Below, in pieces: positions 1 through 8,452 of a DNA stretch of 55,761 nt. The DNA comes from an uncultured Lachnospiraceae bacterium (GTDB lineage: Bacteria > Bacillota > Clostridia > Lachnospirales > Lachnospiraceae). Position numbers and translations under genes: made by a program. The number at the start of each line of letters is the position of its first letter. Positions within the stretch are counted from its first letter, which is position 1. The stretch lies in the NCBI GenBank assembly GCA_910588295.1, contig CAJUQO010000015.1, positions 1 through 55,761 of the forward strand. Reading direction: 5' to 3'. The notes under the pieces were generated by a model. The model saw only the letters and a list, made by a program, of their open reading frames with translations. It had not been told where the DNA came from and did not search any database.

Positions 1-2
1 TG

Positions 3-62
3 CGTCTGCATAACAACTGCAATCACCTGTCGGTCAGCGTGAGTGCCGACGGCGGGAGGTGA
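3..62 (+). pseudogene. 3' end of an upstream frame, possibly the first half of a FeoA domain
   Basis: This frame is open from the window edge to a TGA at 60-62, and the GTG at 59 overlaps that stop. The last residues read ...SVSVSADGGR. The FeoB frame that follows begins with what looks like the second half of a FeoA domain. One extra G in the GGCGGG run (about 51-56) would join the two frames into ...SADGGEVTLVKYAPMGDP, which is FeoA-like. It may be the broken first half of a FeoA-FeoB fusion or simply the end of a separate small FeoA gene. Only 20 codons are visible, so the call is weak. Confidence 0.3.
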
Positions 63-2293
63 CCCTGGTGAAATACGCGCCCATGGGCGATCCCATGGAG
101 CTGCAGATCCACGGCTATGAGCTCACTCTGCGCCTGGATGATGCGGGGCAGATCAAGATCGGTAAACCCTACATTCGGGAGAACATAGAAGAAAAGCACG
201 ATAAAAAGCATGCCGGCCCCCATCCCGGCCTGGGAGAGGGCGGCAAATACCATGTGAAAGCAGACGAACATCCCCTGCCGGAGGGGGAACGCCTGACTTT
301 TGCCCTGGCGGGGAACCAAAATTGCGGCAAGACGACGCTTTTTAATCAGCTGACCGGGGCGAACCAGCATGTGGGAAATTTTCCCGGTGTGACGGTGGAC
401 AGGAAAGACGGGGCTATACGGGATCACGTCGGTACGCTGGTAACGGATCTGCCCGGTATCTATTCTATGTCTCCCTACTCCAGCGAGGAGCTGGTGACGA
501 GACGGTTTTTGATGGAAGACCGGCCCAAAGGGATCATCAATATCGTGGATGCCATGAATATCGAGAGAAATCTGTATCTGACTATGCAGCTTATGGAGCT
601 GGACGTCCCCATGGTGCTGGCTTTAAATATGATGGATGAGGTGCGTGATAACGGCGGAGCGATTCTGGTCAACGAGATGGAACGGATGCTGGGGATTCCG
701 GTCATTCCCATATCGGCGTCGAGAAATGAGGGGATTGCTGAGCTGGTAGACCATGCCCTCCATATTGCCAGGTATCAGGAGCGGCCGGGACGCACGGATT
801 TCTGTGATTCCGGCGATCATGGCGGGGCCCTGCACCGCTGCCTCCACGGGATCATGCATCTGATCGAAGACCATGCGGCGCGGGCGGGCATTCCTGTCCG
901 GTTTGCCGCCAGCAAACTGGTGGAGGGAGATGCGCTGATCCGGGAAAGCCTGCATCTGAGTAAAAATGAGGATGAGATGGTGGAGCACATCATTTTGCAG
1001 ATGGAAGAGGAGCGGGGCCTGGATCGTTCGGCGGCCATGGCGGATATGCGTTTTGCATTTATTCAGAAGGTGTGTGAGGAGACGGTGATCAAGCCGAAGG
1101 AGAGCCGTGAGCACGCACGCAGTCGGCGGATTGACCGGATACTCACCGGAAAATATATGGCGCTGCCGGCTTTTGTGGCGATCATGGGGGCTGTATTCTG
1201 GCTGACCTTCAATGTGATCGGCGCCTGGCTGGCCGGTGTACTGGAAATGCTGATTGAATGGCTTACGCGGCTCACGGACCGGGCTCTTACGGGAGCGGGG
1301 GTCAATGAGGTGCTGCATTCTCTGGTGATTGACGGTATATTTAACGGCGTGGGCAGCGTGCTCAGCTTCCTGCCGGTGATCGTGACGCTGTTTTTCTTTC
1401 TGTCCCTTTTAGAAGACAGCGGCTACATGGCCCGCGTGGCTTTTGTCATGGATAAGCTGCTCCGCAAGATCGGCCTCTCCGGGCGCAGCATCGTCCCCAT
1501 GCTGATCGGTTTCGGCTGTACGGTGCCCGGGGTGATGGCCAGCCGTACGCTGCCTTCAGAGAGGGATCGGAAGATGACGATTTTGCTGACGCCTTTTATG
1601 AGCTGTTCGGCGAAGCTGCCGATTTATGGATTTTTTGCGGCCGCCTTTTTCCCGGGCCATGGAGCCGTAGTGATGGTGAGTCTGTATTTCCTGGGGATTC
1701 TGATGGGCATTTTCATGGCCTTTTTGCTGCGGGGAACCATGTTCAGAGGAGAACCGGTACCTTTTGTGATGGAGCTTCCGAATTACCGCATGCCCGGAGC
1801 CGGAAATGTGGTGCGCCTTCTGTGGGAGAAGGCCAGAGATTTTCTTCAGAGGGCCTTTACCGTGATTTTTGTGGCGACGATCGCCATCTGGTTTATGCAG
1901 ACGTTTGACATACATATGAATGTGGTGACGGATTCCCATGAGAGCCTGTTGGCCACAGTGGCCGGTGGGATCGCGCCGCTTTTTGCCCCCCTGGGTTTTG
2001 GGGATTGGCGGATCTCCACCGCGCTGGTCACCGGATTTATGGCAAAAGAGAGTGTGGTATCCACCCTGTCGGTTCTGTTCGGTTCCACGGAGCTTCTGAT
2101 GGAAACGTTGTCTCCGGTGGCGGCGGTCTCTCTGCTGGTGTTCAGCCTGCTCTATACGCCTTGTGTGGCGGCCGTTTCTTCTATTAAAAGAGAACTGGGC
2201 GGCCGGTGGGCCCTAGGGGTGGTGCTGGGACAGTGCGCAGTAGCGTGGGTCGCGGCTTTTGTGGTATATCTGGTGGGTGGTATTTGGTTTTAA
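59..2293 (+). CDS. feoB: Ferrous iron transport protein B with partial FeoA segment at its N-terminus
   Basis: FeoB is an inner-membrane Fe(II) uptake protein with a cytosolic G domain. The G1 loop GNQNCGKTT is at residues 85-93, DLPG (G3) at 130-133, NMMD (G4) near 190, and SAS (G5) follows. From about residue 365 there are membrane segments with the FeoB core signature (SGYMARVAFVMD, GFGCTVPG). Residues about 4-35 (KYAPMGDPMEL, GYELTLRL) match the C-terminal half of FeoA, so the gene derives from a FeoA-FeoB fusion. The first FeoA half is in another frame or lost. The GTG at 59 is the first start in this frame after a stop at 11-13. A terminator hairpin overlaps the stop codon. The family assignment is secure; the true N-terminus is not. 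Confidence 0.93.
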   Translation: MTLVKYAPMGDPMELQIHGYELTLRLDDAGQIKIGKPYIRENIEEKHDKKHAGPHPGLGEGGKYHVKADEHPLPEGERLTFALAGNQNCGKTTLFNQLTGANQHVGNFPGVTVDRKDGAIRDHVGTLVTDLPGIYSMSPYSSEELVTRRFLMEDRPKGIINIVDAMNIERNLYLTMQLMELDVPMVLALNMMDEVRDNGGAILVNEMERMLGIPVIPISASRNEGIAELVDHALHIARYQERPGRTDFCDSGDHGGALHRCLHGIMHLIEDHAARAGIPVRFAASKLVEGDALIRESLHLSKNEDEMVEHIILQMEEERGLDRSAAMADMRFAFIQKVCEETVIKPKESREHARSRRIDRILTGKYMALPAFVAIMGAVFWLTFNVIGAWLAGVLEMLIEWLTRLTDRALTGAGVNEVLHSLVIDGIFNGVGSVLSFLPVIVTLFFFLSLLEDSGYMARVAFVMDKLLRKIGLSGRSIVPMLIGFGCTVPGVMASRTLPSERDRKMTILLTPFMSCSAKLPIYGFFAAAFFPGHGAVVMVSLYFLGILMGIFMAFLLRGTMFRGEPVPFVMELPNYRMPGAGNVVRLLWEKARDFLQRAFTVIFVATIAIWFMQTFDIHMNVVTDSHESLLATVAGGIAPLFAPLGFGDWRISTALVTGFMAKESVVSTLSVLFGSTELLMETLSPVAAVSLLVFSLLYTPCVAAVSSIKRELGGRWALGVVLGQCAVAWVAAFVVYLVGGIWF

Positions 2294-2314
2294 CCAAATA
2301 CCACCTTATTTATG
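2276..2314 (+). terminator. Intrinsic terminator of feoB overlapping the stop codon
   Basis: A perfect 14-bp stem (GGTGGTATTTGGTT at 2276-2289 with its complement at 2292-2305) has a 2-base loop and is followed by TTATTTAT. The stem includes the last feoB codons and the TAA at 2291-2293. It separates feoB from the convergent gene ending at 2326. Confidence 0.75.
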
Positions 2315-2325
2315 TCGTTACCCCT

Positions 2326-3723
2326 TCAGGCCATCCATCCGCAGAGCAGGGGGTTCCACAGGGTGCACAGCAGCGCCAGCGCCAGCAGGATGGGCGCGGT
2401 GGCCTTGGGCATATCCGTCATCTGAAAATAGCCGGTGCTGTAGGCCAGCAGGGGTACGGTGTCGATGGGCAGCAGATAACAGTTTGTGGCGCAGAAACAC
2501 AGCGTCACGATCAGCACCACCGGAGCTATGCCGCAGTTGGCTGCTACCACGATGAGCGGCCCGGCCAGAATCTGGATCAGGGCGCCGCTGATTGGCACCA
2601 CCAGAAGCATGAGTATCACAAATACGGCCGTGATACATACCATGGCGTAGGCCGGAAGGGACAGATCCGCCGGGAATACCGTGTTGACGACCCAGGTGCT
2701 TAAGCCCGTTTCACTGATGATATTGCCCAGGGAGATCACGGAGGCTGTGACAAAGACCACATCCCAATTGGTATTTTTCTTAAAATTTTCCCAGTCCAGC
2801 ACCTGGACGCCGGGTAAAAACATGACGGCTACGCCGAGGACGGCCACCACGTAGAGATTAATCACCGGTATCCACGAGGAGAGTATCCAGAGGACGATCA
2901 TGGTTCCCATGATGCAGATGACCTTCGCCTCCTGGCGGTCTACTTTCTCCGTAACTCTGGAATCTTCCACAAATTTTCTGAAACGTTCTCTCTCCAGTTC
3001 CACGGGCGGAAATACGCGGGTAATGATCAGCCAGGCCAGAGGGATCAGGATCAGGGCGATGGGCACGCCGTAGGCCGCCCACTCCACAAAGGAGATGTCG
3101 TAGTCTGCCATAGATTTCAGGGTAGAGATGGCGACAAGATTGGGCGAGGAACCCACGGGCGTCATGATCCCTCCGATCATAGCGGCCACCGGGATGGCGA
3201 TCATCATGGTACGGCCCGTCTGCTTCCTGCTTTCCTCATCTTTATACAGCTTCAGGAAGGCAAGGCCTATGGTGACGAACATGGCCGTGACGGGTACATT
3301 GGATATGAAAGCCGATACCACGGCCGTGGCAAACATCAGGCCAAGGAGGGTGCTTTTCAGCGATTTCCCGAAGACTTTCAGCATAAAGTACAGGATCCGC
3401 CGGGAAATCGGGGATTCGGATACGGCGGCCGACATTCCGAAAGAGGCCAGTATAAAAAATACCGGAGGCGTGGCCATGCCGCTGACAGCCGCCGGCAGAG
3501 AGGTTGCTGCGCCCAATACATAGTAGAGCATCATGAAGATCAGGGAGGTCAGCCCCAGGGGCAGGGCCCCCGTACTCAGGCAGACCAGCAAAGCCAGTGT
3601 GCAGCTCAGTGTGCGGATGCCCGCCTCGGTCAGCCCTTCAGGCACAGGGATGAAAAACATGGCGACCAGGATCAGCAAAGCAGTCAGCAGCCCATATTTT
3701 TGTTTAGCCCGTAAAGCGTTCAT
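2326..3723 (-). CDS. DASS/SLC13-family anion:sodium symporter
   Basis: A 465-residue polytopic membrane protein of the divalent anion:Na+ symporter family, which carries di- and tricarboxylates or sulfate. Visible signatures are SNVPVTAMF (141-149), the SNT-like sodium/substrate clamp, and the second inverted copy CATNCYLLPIDTVPLL near residue 415-430; TPVGSSPNLVAI follows the first clamp. Its ATG abuts the stop of the upstream MFS gene (3724-3726), so the two are co-transcribed and probably translationally coupled. The neighbouring methyltransferase and PucR regulator suggest an organic-acid substrate. The exact substrate cannot be read from sequence. Confidence 0.85.
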   Translation of the reverse strand: MNALRAKQKYGLLTALLILVAMFFIPVPEGLTEAGIRTLSCTLALLVCLSTGALPLGLTSLIFMMLYYVLGAATSLPAAVSGMATPPVFFILASFGMSAAVSESPISRRILYFMLKVFGKSLKSTLLGLMFATAVVSAFISNVPVTAMFVTIGLAFLKLYKDEESRKQTGRTMMIAIPVAAMIGGIMTPVGSSPNLVAISTLKSMADYDISFVEWAAYGVPIALILIPLAWLIITRVFPPVELERERFRKFVEDSRVTEKVDRQEAKVICIMGTMIVLWILSSWIPVINLYVVAVLGVAVMFLPGVQVLDWENFKKNTNWDVVFVTASVISLGNIISETGLSTWVVNTVFPADLSLPAYAMVCITAVFVILMLLVVPISGALIQILAGPLIVVAANCGIAPVVLIVTLCFCATNCYLLPIDTVPLLAYSTGYFQMTDMPKATAPILLALALLCTLWNPLLCGWMA

Positions 3724-4929
3724 TTATTTCAGCCCTTTCAGAGTGACCATGCAGATCATCGGAACAACGGAGACAGCTGCAAATATCATATAGGCGCCCG
3801 CATATCCCAGTGTGGTGGCGGCCAGGATACCAAAGATCGTTGCCCCGAAGAAGGAGCCGATCTTGGTGCCCGTGCTTAACACGGAGCAGCACATGGCGTA
3901 ATTTTCTTTTTCAATCACGTCGCTGCCGGCCGTGTAAAACAGGCCCATGGTAATAGAAGGAATTCCCTGGAGCCAGATACAGATATTCAGCAGCAGGCCC
4001 GCGGGGAGGATGGCAATGAATACCCTGGATATAGCCATCCAGGCGAAACAGAATACAAAGATCCATTTTCTGGTATGAAGGACGTCGGAGAGCCAGCCGC
4101 CCAAAAGGGAACAGATGGCGCCTACCAGGGCGCAGACGGAGACCAGGGAACCGGCCGCGGCCACGTCCATACCTTTGGTCTGAACCAGGAAAGCCGGGGT
4201 CATGGCAAGCACGGCTACGGCCGAGGCCATCATAAACATGCCGCCGATGAAAAAGCGCATCATCTTCGAATCGCCCAGGGATTTGAGGGTGGTCATAAGG
4301 GAAGGACCCTGCTGTCCGGAGGCGCCGGCGGGAGGCGCCACTTCGTCTGTGATCGTCAGTATCCAGACAATCATCATGACCAGAGACCAGATATTGGTCA
4401 GCCACCAGGCCGGCGCCACATTGGCCGGGGTCACGATCCGCGGGATAATGTTGTACATAAAGAGCTGGGACAGCGTACCGGCCATGATGTAAGCGCCGTT
4501 GGCTTTGCCGCGCATTTCCGGCACAAAGAGGCAGGCGATAACATAAGGACAGGCGATGGAGATGGCTGCGCCGCCGGCTCCGACGATGAGCTGGGAAACC
4601 AGCATGACGGAAAAGTTCATGGTGAAGAAGGTTCCCAAAACGGAGCCGCCCAGCACCAGGCTGATGCCCAGAAAGCCCATTTTACGGGGCCCGAGTTTAT
4701 TCATAACCACACCCAGCGGAATAGTGATAAAGATGCCCAGCAGGTTTACGGAGGAGGTGAGCAGGCCGGCCCGCTCCGTTCCGATCCCCATACCCTCCAT
4801 CAGATAGGTGAGAACCGGGTTGATTTTATACTGGCAGTTTCCGTAACACATAAAAAACAGGATCATGATAACAATATATACATAAGGATTTAGCATTTTT
4901 TTTGAGGCTGTGTTTGAATTTTGTGACAT
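3724..4929 (-). CDS. Major facilitator superfamily transporter
   Basis: A 401-residue protein with about 12 hydrophobic segments and an MFS loop 2-3 motif (GVVMNKLGPRKMG). The second half has the matching GGWLSDVLHTRKW stretch. The ATG at 4929 is preceded by GGGAGGT at good spacing. It is the first gene of a leftward pair with the DASS carrier. The promoter region is shared with the divergent URO-D-fold methyltransferase. Two different secondary carriers side by side suggest uptake of one substrate and exchange or export of a product, but this is inference. Confidence 0.88.
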   Translation of the reverse strand: MSQNSNTASKKMLNPYVYIVIMILFFMCYGNCQYKINPVLTYLMEGMGIGTERAGLLTSSVNLLGIFITIPLGVVMNKLGPRKMGFLGISLVLGGSVLGTFFTMNFSVMLVSQLIVGAGGAAISIACPYVIACLFVPEMRGKANGAYIMAGTLSQLFMYNIIPRIVTPANVAPAWWLTNIWSLVMMIVWILTITDEVAPPAGASGQQGPSLMTTLKSLGDSKMMRFFIGGMFMMASAVAVLAMTPAFLVQTKGMDVAAAGSLVSVCALVGAICSLLGGWLSDVLHTRKWIFVFCFAWMAISRVFIAILPAGLLLNICIWLQGIPSITMGLFYTAGSDVIEKENYAMCCSVLSTGTKIGSFFGATIFGILAATTLGYAGAYMIFAAVSVVPMICMVTLKGLK

Positions 4930-5064
4930 AGTATACCTCCCAATCTCTTATTTAATTTTTCTGTAATATGGATCTCTCAGGCATAACCGCAAGCTATTTT
5001 GCCTAAAAATATCATAAAACTTTGCTGCATTTTATGTAATATGTATAATGCCAGTTCCTTTTTT

Positions 5065-5093
5065 GAACCAATGTGCATTGTGCCTATTGAGTT
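5065..5093. promoter_or_regulatory. Candidate operator, GAACCAAT-N13-ATTGAGTT
   Basis: GAACCAAT at 5065-5072 and a partly matching inverted half ATTGAGTT at 5086-5093. The start-to-start spacing is 21 bases, identical to the perfect inverted repeat before the TRAP operon at 12449-12477. It lies upstream of the leftward promoter candidate. Confidence 0.45.
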
Positions 5094-5255
5094 GGCGGGC
5101 CCTTTTGGGCGAAAAATGTAATTTCGTGATTTTGCCGTATTCTCAATGAAACATTTTACACATTTTACTAAAATTGTATTTTTTTGAACTGAATTTTTTC
5201 GGGCAAAGGAGATTTCTTTTTGCGCAAGACTGTGTACGGGCCCTTTTTGCCCTGC

Positions 5256-5284
5256 TTGACACCATTCAGGGGGCATGCTATAAA
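5256..5284 (+). promoter_or_regulatory. SigmaA-type promoter for the methyltransferase-PucR operon
   Basis: TTGACA (5256-5261), 17-base spacer, TATAAA (5279-5284), about 70 bases before the ATG. One copy of the CGGGCCCTTTT repeat lies 8 bases upstream of the -35 box. Confidence 0.7.
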
Positions 5285-5355
5285 AAAATTACCGATTTCC
5301 TTTGGCGGCGCCGCAAGCGAAACATGCCAAGACCATGTATTAAGGAGGAAATCAT

Positions 5356-6408
5356 ATGTCAACCAATAAAAAAACTCTCATCATAGAAAGCCGGATGGTT
5401 CCGCCGCCCTGCCCTCTGCCCCAATTTGATTATCCGATATCCCAGAAGGAGAATTATAAGCTGTGTATGAATCACAAAATTCCTTACTGGGTACCTATGA
5501 AGGACATTGACAATGGAATGACTTTTTGTCCCCATGATAACGACCGCCCTGCCTTTGGCACCAGCGGCGTGGACTGGTTTGGCGTGAGCTGGAGCTATGT
5601 GGACGCGGTGGGCGGTCAGATGGTTACGCCCAATACCTTTATTATGGAAGACCCTTCTCAGTGGAGGGAAAAGCTGGTATTTCCGGATCTGGACAAGATA
5701 GATTTCTCTGTGGGCGCCGCAGAGGCGCGGGAGAAGATGGATCCTAATAAGATTACCGGTTATGTGATGCAGGACGGGTTGTTTGAGCGTCTGCTCTCTT
5801 TGTGTCCTCCTGAGGAATCCTTAAGCTGGCTTCTGGAGGAACCGGAGGATGCAGCGGAATTCTTTGATGCAATGGCAGATTATAAGATTGCCCTTCTTGA
5901 TAAACTGTCAGCAGAGTGGGCGCCTTTTGACCTGTTGATTAATTCTGACGACTGGGGAACGCAGATCAGTACCTTTATCTCACCCCAGGTATTCCGGGAA
6001 TTGATTCTTCCGCCCATGAAGCGTATTGCCAGGCGTGTTCATGAACTGGGCCTGTACTGGGATTGTCACAGCTGCGGGAAGACAGAAACCCTGGTGCCCT
6101 ATATGGTGGATCTGGGATTCAATTTCTGGGAAGCTCAGCCCATGAATGATCTGAAAGCCGTGAAAGCGAAATACGGGAACAGGATTGCTATTCAATATAC
6201 CCTGGATCCTTATATCCTTCAGGATCCGGATGTGACGGAACAGCAGCTTCGCGCGTATGTCCGTCAGGTGATCGATGATCTGGGCGGAGGCGGAGGACTA
6301 ATCCTGGCTTTTAAGTGCATAACGCCCATGTCCTATACGGCAGTTACGACAGAAATTTTCGAATACAGCAGTAAGAAATATGCCGCGGAGCGGGCGGCGC
6401 AGAAATAA
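5356..6408 (+). CDS. URO-D-fold (MtaA/CmuA-like) methyltransferase family protein
   Basis: A 350-residue uroporphyrinogen-decarboxylase-fold protein. In this family the MtaA/MtbA/CmuA branch moves methyl groups between corrinoid proteins and cofactors and binds zinc through H-x-C and a later Cys. Here H238, C240 (HSCGK) and C321 (FKCITPMS) are in place, which favours methyltransferase over heme biosynthesis. AAGGAGGA stands 6 bases before the ATG. It starts an operon with the PucR regulator (8-14 bp gap) and is divergent from two carriers. No corrinoid protein gene is in the window, so its partner is unknown. A demethylase role is inference. Confidence 0.8.
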   Translation: MSTNKKTLIIESRMVPPPCPLPQFDYPISQKENYKLCMNHKIPYWVPMKDIDNGMTFCPHDNDRPAFGTSGVDWFGVSWSYVDAVGGQMVTPNTFIMEDPSQWREKLVFPDLDKIDFSVGAAEAREKMDPNKITGYVMQDGLFERLLSLCPPEESLSWLLEEPEDAAEFFDAMADYKIALLDKLSAEWAPFDLLINSDDWGTQISTFISPQVFRELILPPMKRIARRVHELGLYWDCHSCGKTETLVPYMVDLGFNFWEAQPMNDLKAVKAKYGNRIAIQYTLDPYILQDPDVTEQQLRAYVRQVIDDLGGGGGLILAFKCITPMSYTAVTTEIFEYSSKKYAAERAAQK

Positions 6409-6422
6409 AAGGAGGGATGACC

Positions 6423-7973
6423 ATGAGGCTGAGTTTGGATGTCATTCGGGATGAATTAAAACGGCAATTTGATTTCGCGGACCCAGCTTCAGAAATTCCC
6501 TATGCCATGGAATTGCGCGCGGCGGCCGTGCTGACCAGTGAGCCTCCCGAGCCACATACCCTTTATGTAGCGGAGGCTAGGCGTCTGCCCGTCCACTGGA
6601 AGTTTTCGGGTCATGTGTCCCTGCTGGTGGTGGGGCGGGTGGAAGTTGCCTATTTCAGAGGATGCCCGGTGGATTACCTCTGCATATTGGATAACCGGTT
6701 CTTTCTGGTGTTAAATGCCGTGCTGGATATTTTCAGAAGATACGGCTCTTTCAGTGACACATTGAAAAACCGGCTGATACAGGGGGTTGCTCCGGACGCC
6801 CTGTGCAAATATATTTCGGAAATTCTGGATGTTCCCTTCGTGGTGTTTGACCTGTCTCTGCGGCTTTTGTATATCTCCCCGGATGCTATGGGGCTGCTGG
6901 AATGGGATCAGGATTCCTATTCCGGCCTTCGGCTGCTGCCCACGGAGTTTTTTAACCAGCTCAATCTGGTTTACCAGAAGACGGAGGAGAATCATGTCGG
7001 CGATGCGGTGCTTTTGAAAGATGACAGGCTCTCATTTAATCTGATCACCACATACAGCAGGAAAAATAATTACAATATTCTGGCTTTTGAGACGGAAAAG
7101 GAACTGGACCGCAGGGCTCTTGCTATCGTTGGCTATGTGAATGTATTTCTTGTGTCGGCCTTTGGCCAGGTGGCCCATTCTCAGGAGGCTCCGGCTCTGT
7201 CCTCACTGGTGCTGTCCCTGCTGGAGGGCAACAAGCTCAGTTCCGTGGAGATGAGAAACCAGCTGGATGCGGTGGGCTGGAAGCCGGAGGACAACTGCTG
7301 CTGTATCGTACTAAAGAAGCAGGAAAATGCGCGGCCCATGAAGGATATTCATACATTCTGCCAGAAGCTTGAGAACCAGTTTGCCGCTTGTGTGGCAGCA
7401 CCCTTCAAAAACCGGATCGTGGCGGTTATTAATCTGGATAAATCGGAATGCCCGTTTTTCGATATTTCCAGGCGGATCGCTTTTCTGCTGCGGGACGGGC
7501 TGCTACGCGCAGGTATCAGCTTCAAATATTGGAGTTTTGAGACGACGCCGATCTATTATCAGCAGGCGGAATATGCCCATGAGATGGGGAGACTCTACGC
7601 GCCTGACAGCTGGTGTTATCATTTTAAGGACTACGCCTTATATTATCTTCTGCATTATGGATCCGGCAAGATCCCGCCCAGGCATCTGTGCCATCCGGGC
7701 CTTGTGAATCTGTATACCTACGACCAGAAAAACGGTACGGAGCTACTGCATACGCTGGAGGTTTATGTCCAGTGTAATTGTAATGCCGTGGCGGCGTCCG
7801 ACGCTCTTTATATCCACCGGAACACGTTTTATCAGAGGCTGAACAAGATCCAGAAAATTGAAAATCTGGATCTTGAAAACAGCGATGAACGTCTGTATAT
7901 CCTGATGTCTACGAAAATGATCAGCATGTACTATTACGAATTGCAGAATGGCTATATGTTTCCCCGGGAATGA
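6423..7973 (+). CDS. PucR/CdaR-type transcriptional regulator
   Basis: A 516-residue regulator. The C-terminal helix-turn-helix of the PucR family (AVAASDALYIHRNTFYQRLNKI, about residues 455-480) is clear. The N-terminal 300 residues probably hold a sensory region that I cannot name. An ATG at 6417 directly follows GGAGGG and is too close to it, so the ATG at 6423 with 7-base spacing is the likely start. It is co-transcribed with the upstream URO-D-fold gene and is the likely regulator of this locus and possibly of the TRAP locus through a shared element. Confidence 0.85.
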   Translation: MRLSLDVIRDELKRQFDFADPASEIPYAMELRAAAVLTSEPPEPHTLYVAEARRLPVHWKFSGHVSLLVVGRVEVAYFRGCPVDYLCILDNRFFLVLNAVLDIFRRYGSFSDTLKNRLIQGVAPDALCKYISEILDVPFVVFDLSLRLLYISPDAMGLLEWDQDSYSGLRLLPTEFFNQLNLVYQKTEENHVGDAVLLKDDRLSFNLITTYSRKNNYNILAFETEKELDRRALAIVGYVNVFLVSAFGQVAHSQEAPALSSLVLSLLEGNKLSSVEMRNQLDAVGWKPEDNCCCIVLKKQENARPMKDIHTFCQKLENQFAACVAAPFKNRIVAVINLDKSECPFFDISRRIAFLLRDGLLRAGISFKYWSFETTPIYYQQAEYAHEMGRLYAPDSWCYHFKDYALYYLLHYGSGKIPPRHLCHPGLVNLYTYDQKNGTELLHTLEVYVQCNCNAVAASDALYIHRNTFYQRLNKIQKIENLDLENSDERLYILMSTKMISMYYYELQNGYMFPRE

Positions 7974-7992
7974 AAAACCACTTACTTTGTAC

Positions 7993-8021
7993 TTGACAGT
8001 TAGTAATAGCTAATATATTAT
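7993..8021 (+). promoter_or_regulatory. Promoter of the DUF2325 gene
   Basis: TTGACA (7993-7998), 17 bases, TATTAT (8016-8021). A TTAG-N6-CTAA dyad (8000-8013) lies inside the spacer and could be an operator. Confidence 0.7.
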
Positions 8022-8077
8022 AGTTACAACAAATCACGGCTGTTTATGTATTATATAGAAGGACGAGGAGGCATGGG

Positions 8078-8359
8078 ATGAGCATAGTTATTGTCGGCGG
8101 ACATGACCGCATGGTCTGCCAGTATAAGAAGATTTGTAAAAATTATAAATGTAAGGCGAAGGTATTCACACAGATGTCTGCGGATATGGACAAGCAGATC
8201 GGAACGCCGGATCTGTTTATTTTGTTTACCAATACCGTTTCCCACAAAATGATCCGGTGTGCGGTGGATGGCGCTAAACGGGCCAACGCACAAGTAATCC
8301 GCTGCCATACCAGCAGCGGGGCGGCCTTGGAAGAGATTTTGAGAGGGTGTACAGTCTGA
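8078..8359 (+). CDS. DUF2325 domain-containing small protein
   Basis: A 93-residue protein that begins with the family motif IVGGHDRM, followed by a Lys/Cys-rich stretch (CQYKKICKNYKCKAKVF). It ends with a Rossmann-like segment (PDLFILFTNTVSHKM...RCHTSSGAALEEIL). DUF2325 proteins are small and of unknown function. It is a single gene with its own strong promoter and ends at a hairpin shared with the convergent cotJ operon. The ribosome site (AAGGACGAGGAG) is a little upstream. The family is clear and the role is unknown. Confidence 0.8.
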   Translation: MSIVIVGGHDRMVCQYKKICKNYKCKAKVFTQMSADMDKQIGTPDLFILFTNTVSHKMIRCAVDGAKRANAQVIRCHTSSGAALEEILRGCTV

Positions 8360-8395
8360 AGAATCTGTTTTGAAGTGAGGTAAAGTTGAGGTAAA

Positions 8396-8417
8396 ACGGC
8401 GGCAGAGGCGCCGCCGT
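8396..8417 (-). terminator. Hairpin between DUF2325 gene and cotJ operon
   Basis: ACGGCGGC (8396-8403) pairs with GCCGCCGT (8410-8417). On the minus strand the stem runs into TTTTA, so it probably ends the cotJ operon. On the plus strand the T-run starts only 14 bases later. Confidence 0.6.
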
Positions 8418-8452
8418 ATCCCTCAAGTTTTCTTTATTTACGGTTTTTTTTC

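Larger units (their letters stand above)
4930..5355. promoter_or_regulatory. Divergent control region of the MFS/DASS and methyltransferase operons
   Basis: This is a 426-bp AT-rich region without a credible gene. It holds a GAACCAAT element at 5065-5072 followed after 13 bases by ATTGAGTT (5086-5093). An 11-base direct repeat CGGGCCCTTTT occurs at 5096-5106 and 5237-5247. There is a tandem CATTTTACA-like repeat near 5153-5169, a strong rightward promoter at 5256-5284, and a weaker leftward candidate (TTACAT, 17 bases, TATGAT) at 5039-5011. The layout fits control by an activator, perhaps the PucR-type protein encoded at 6423. Confidence 0.6.
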
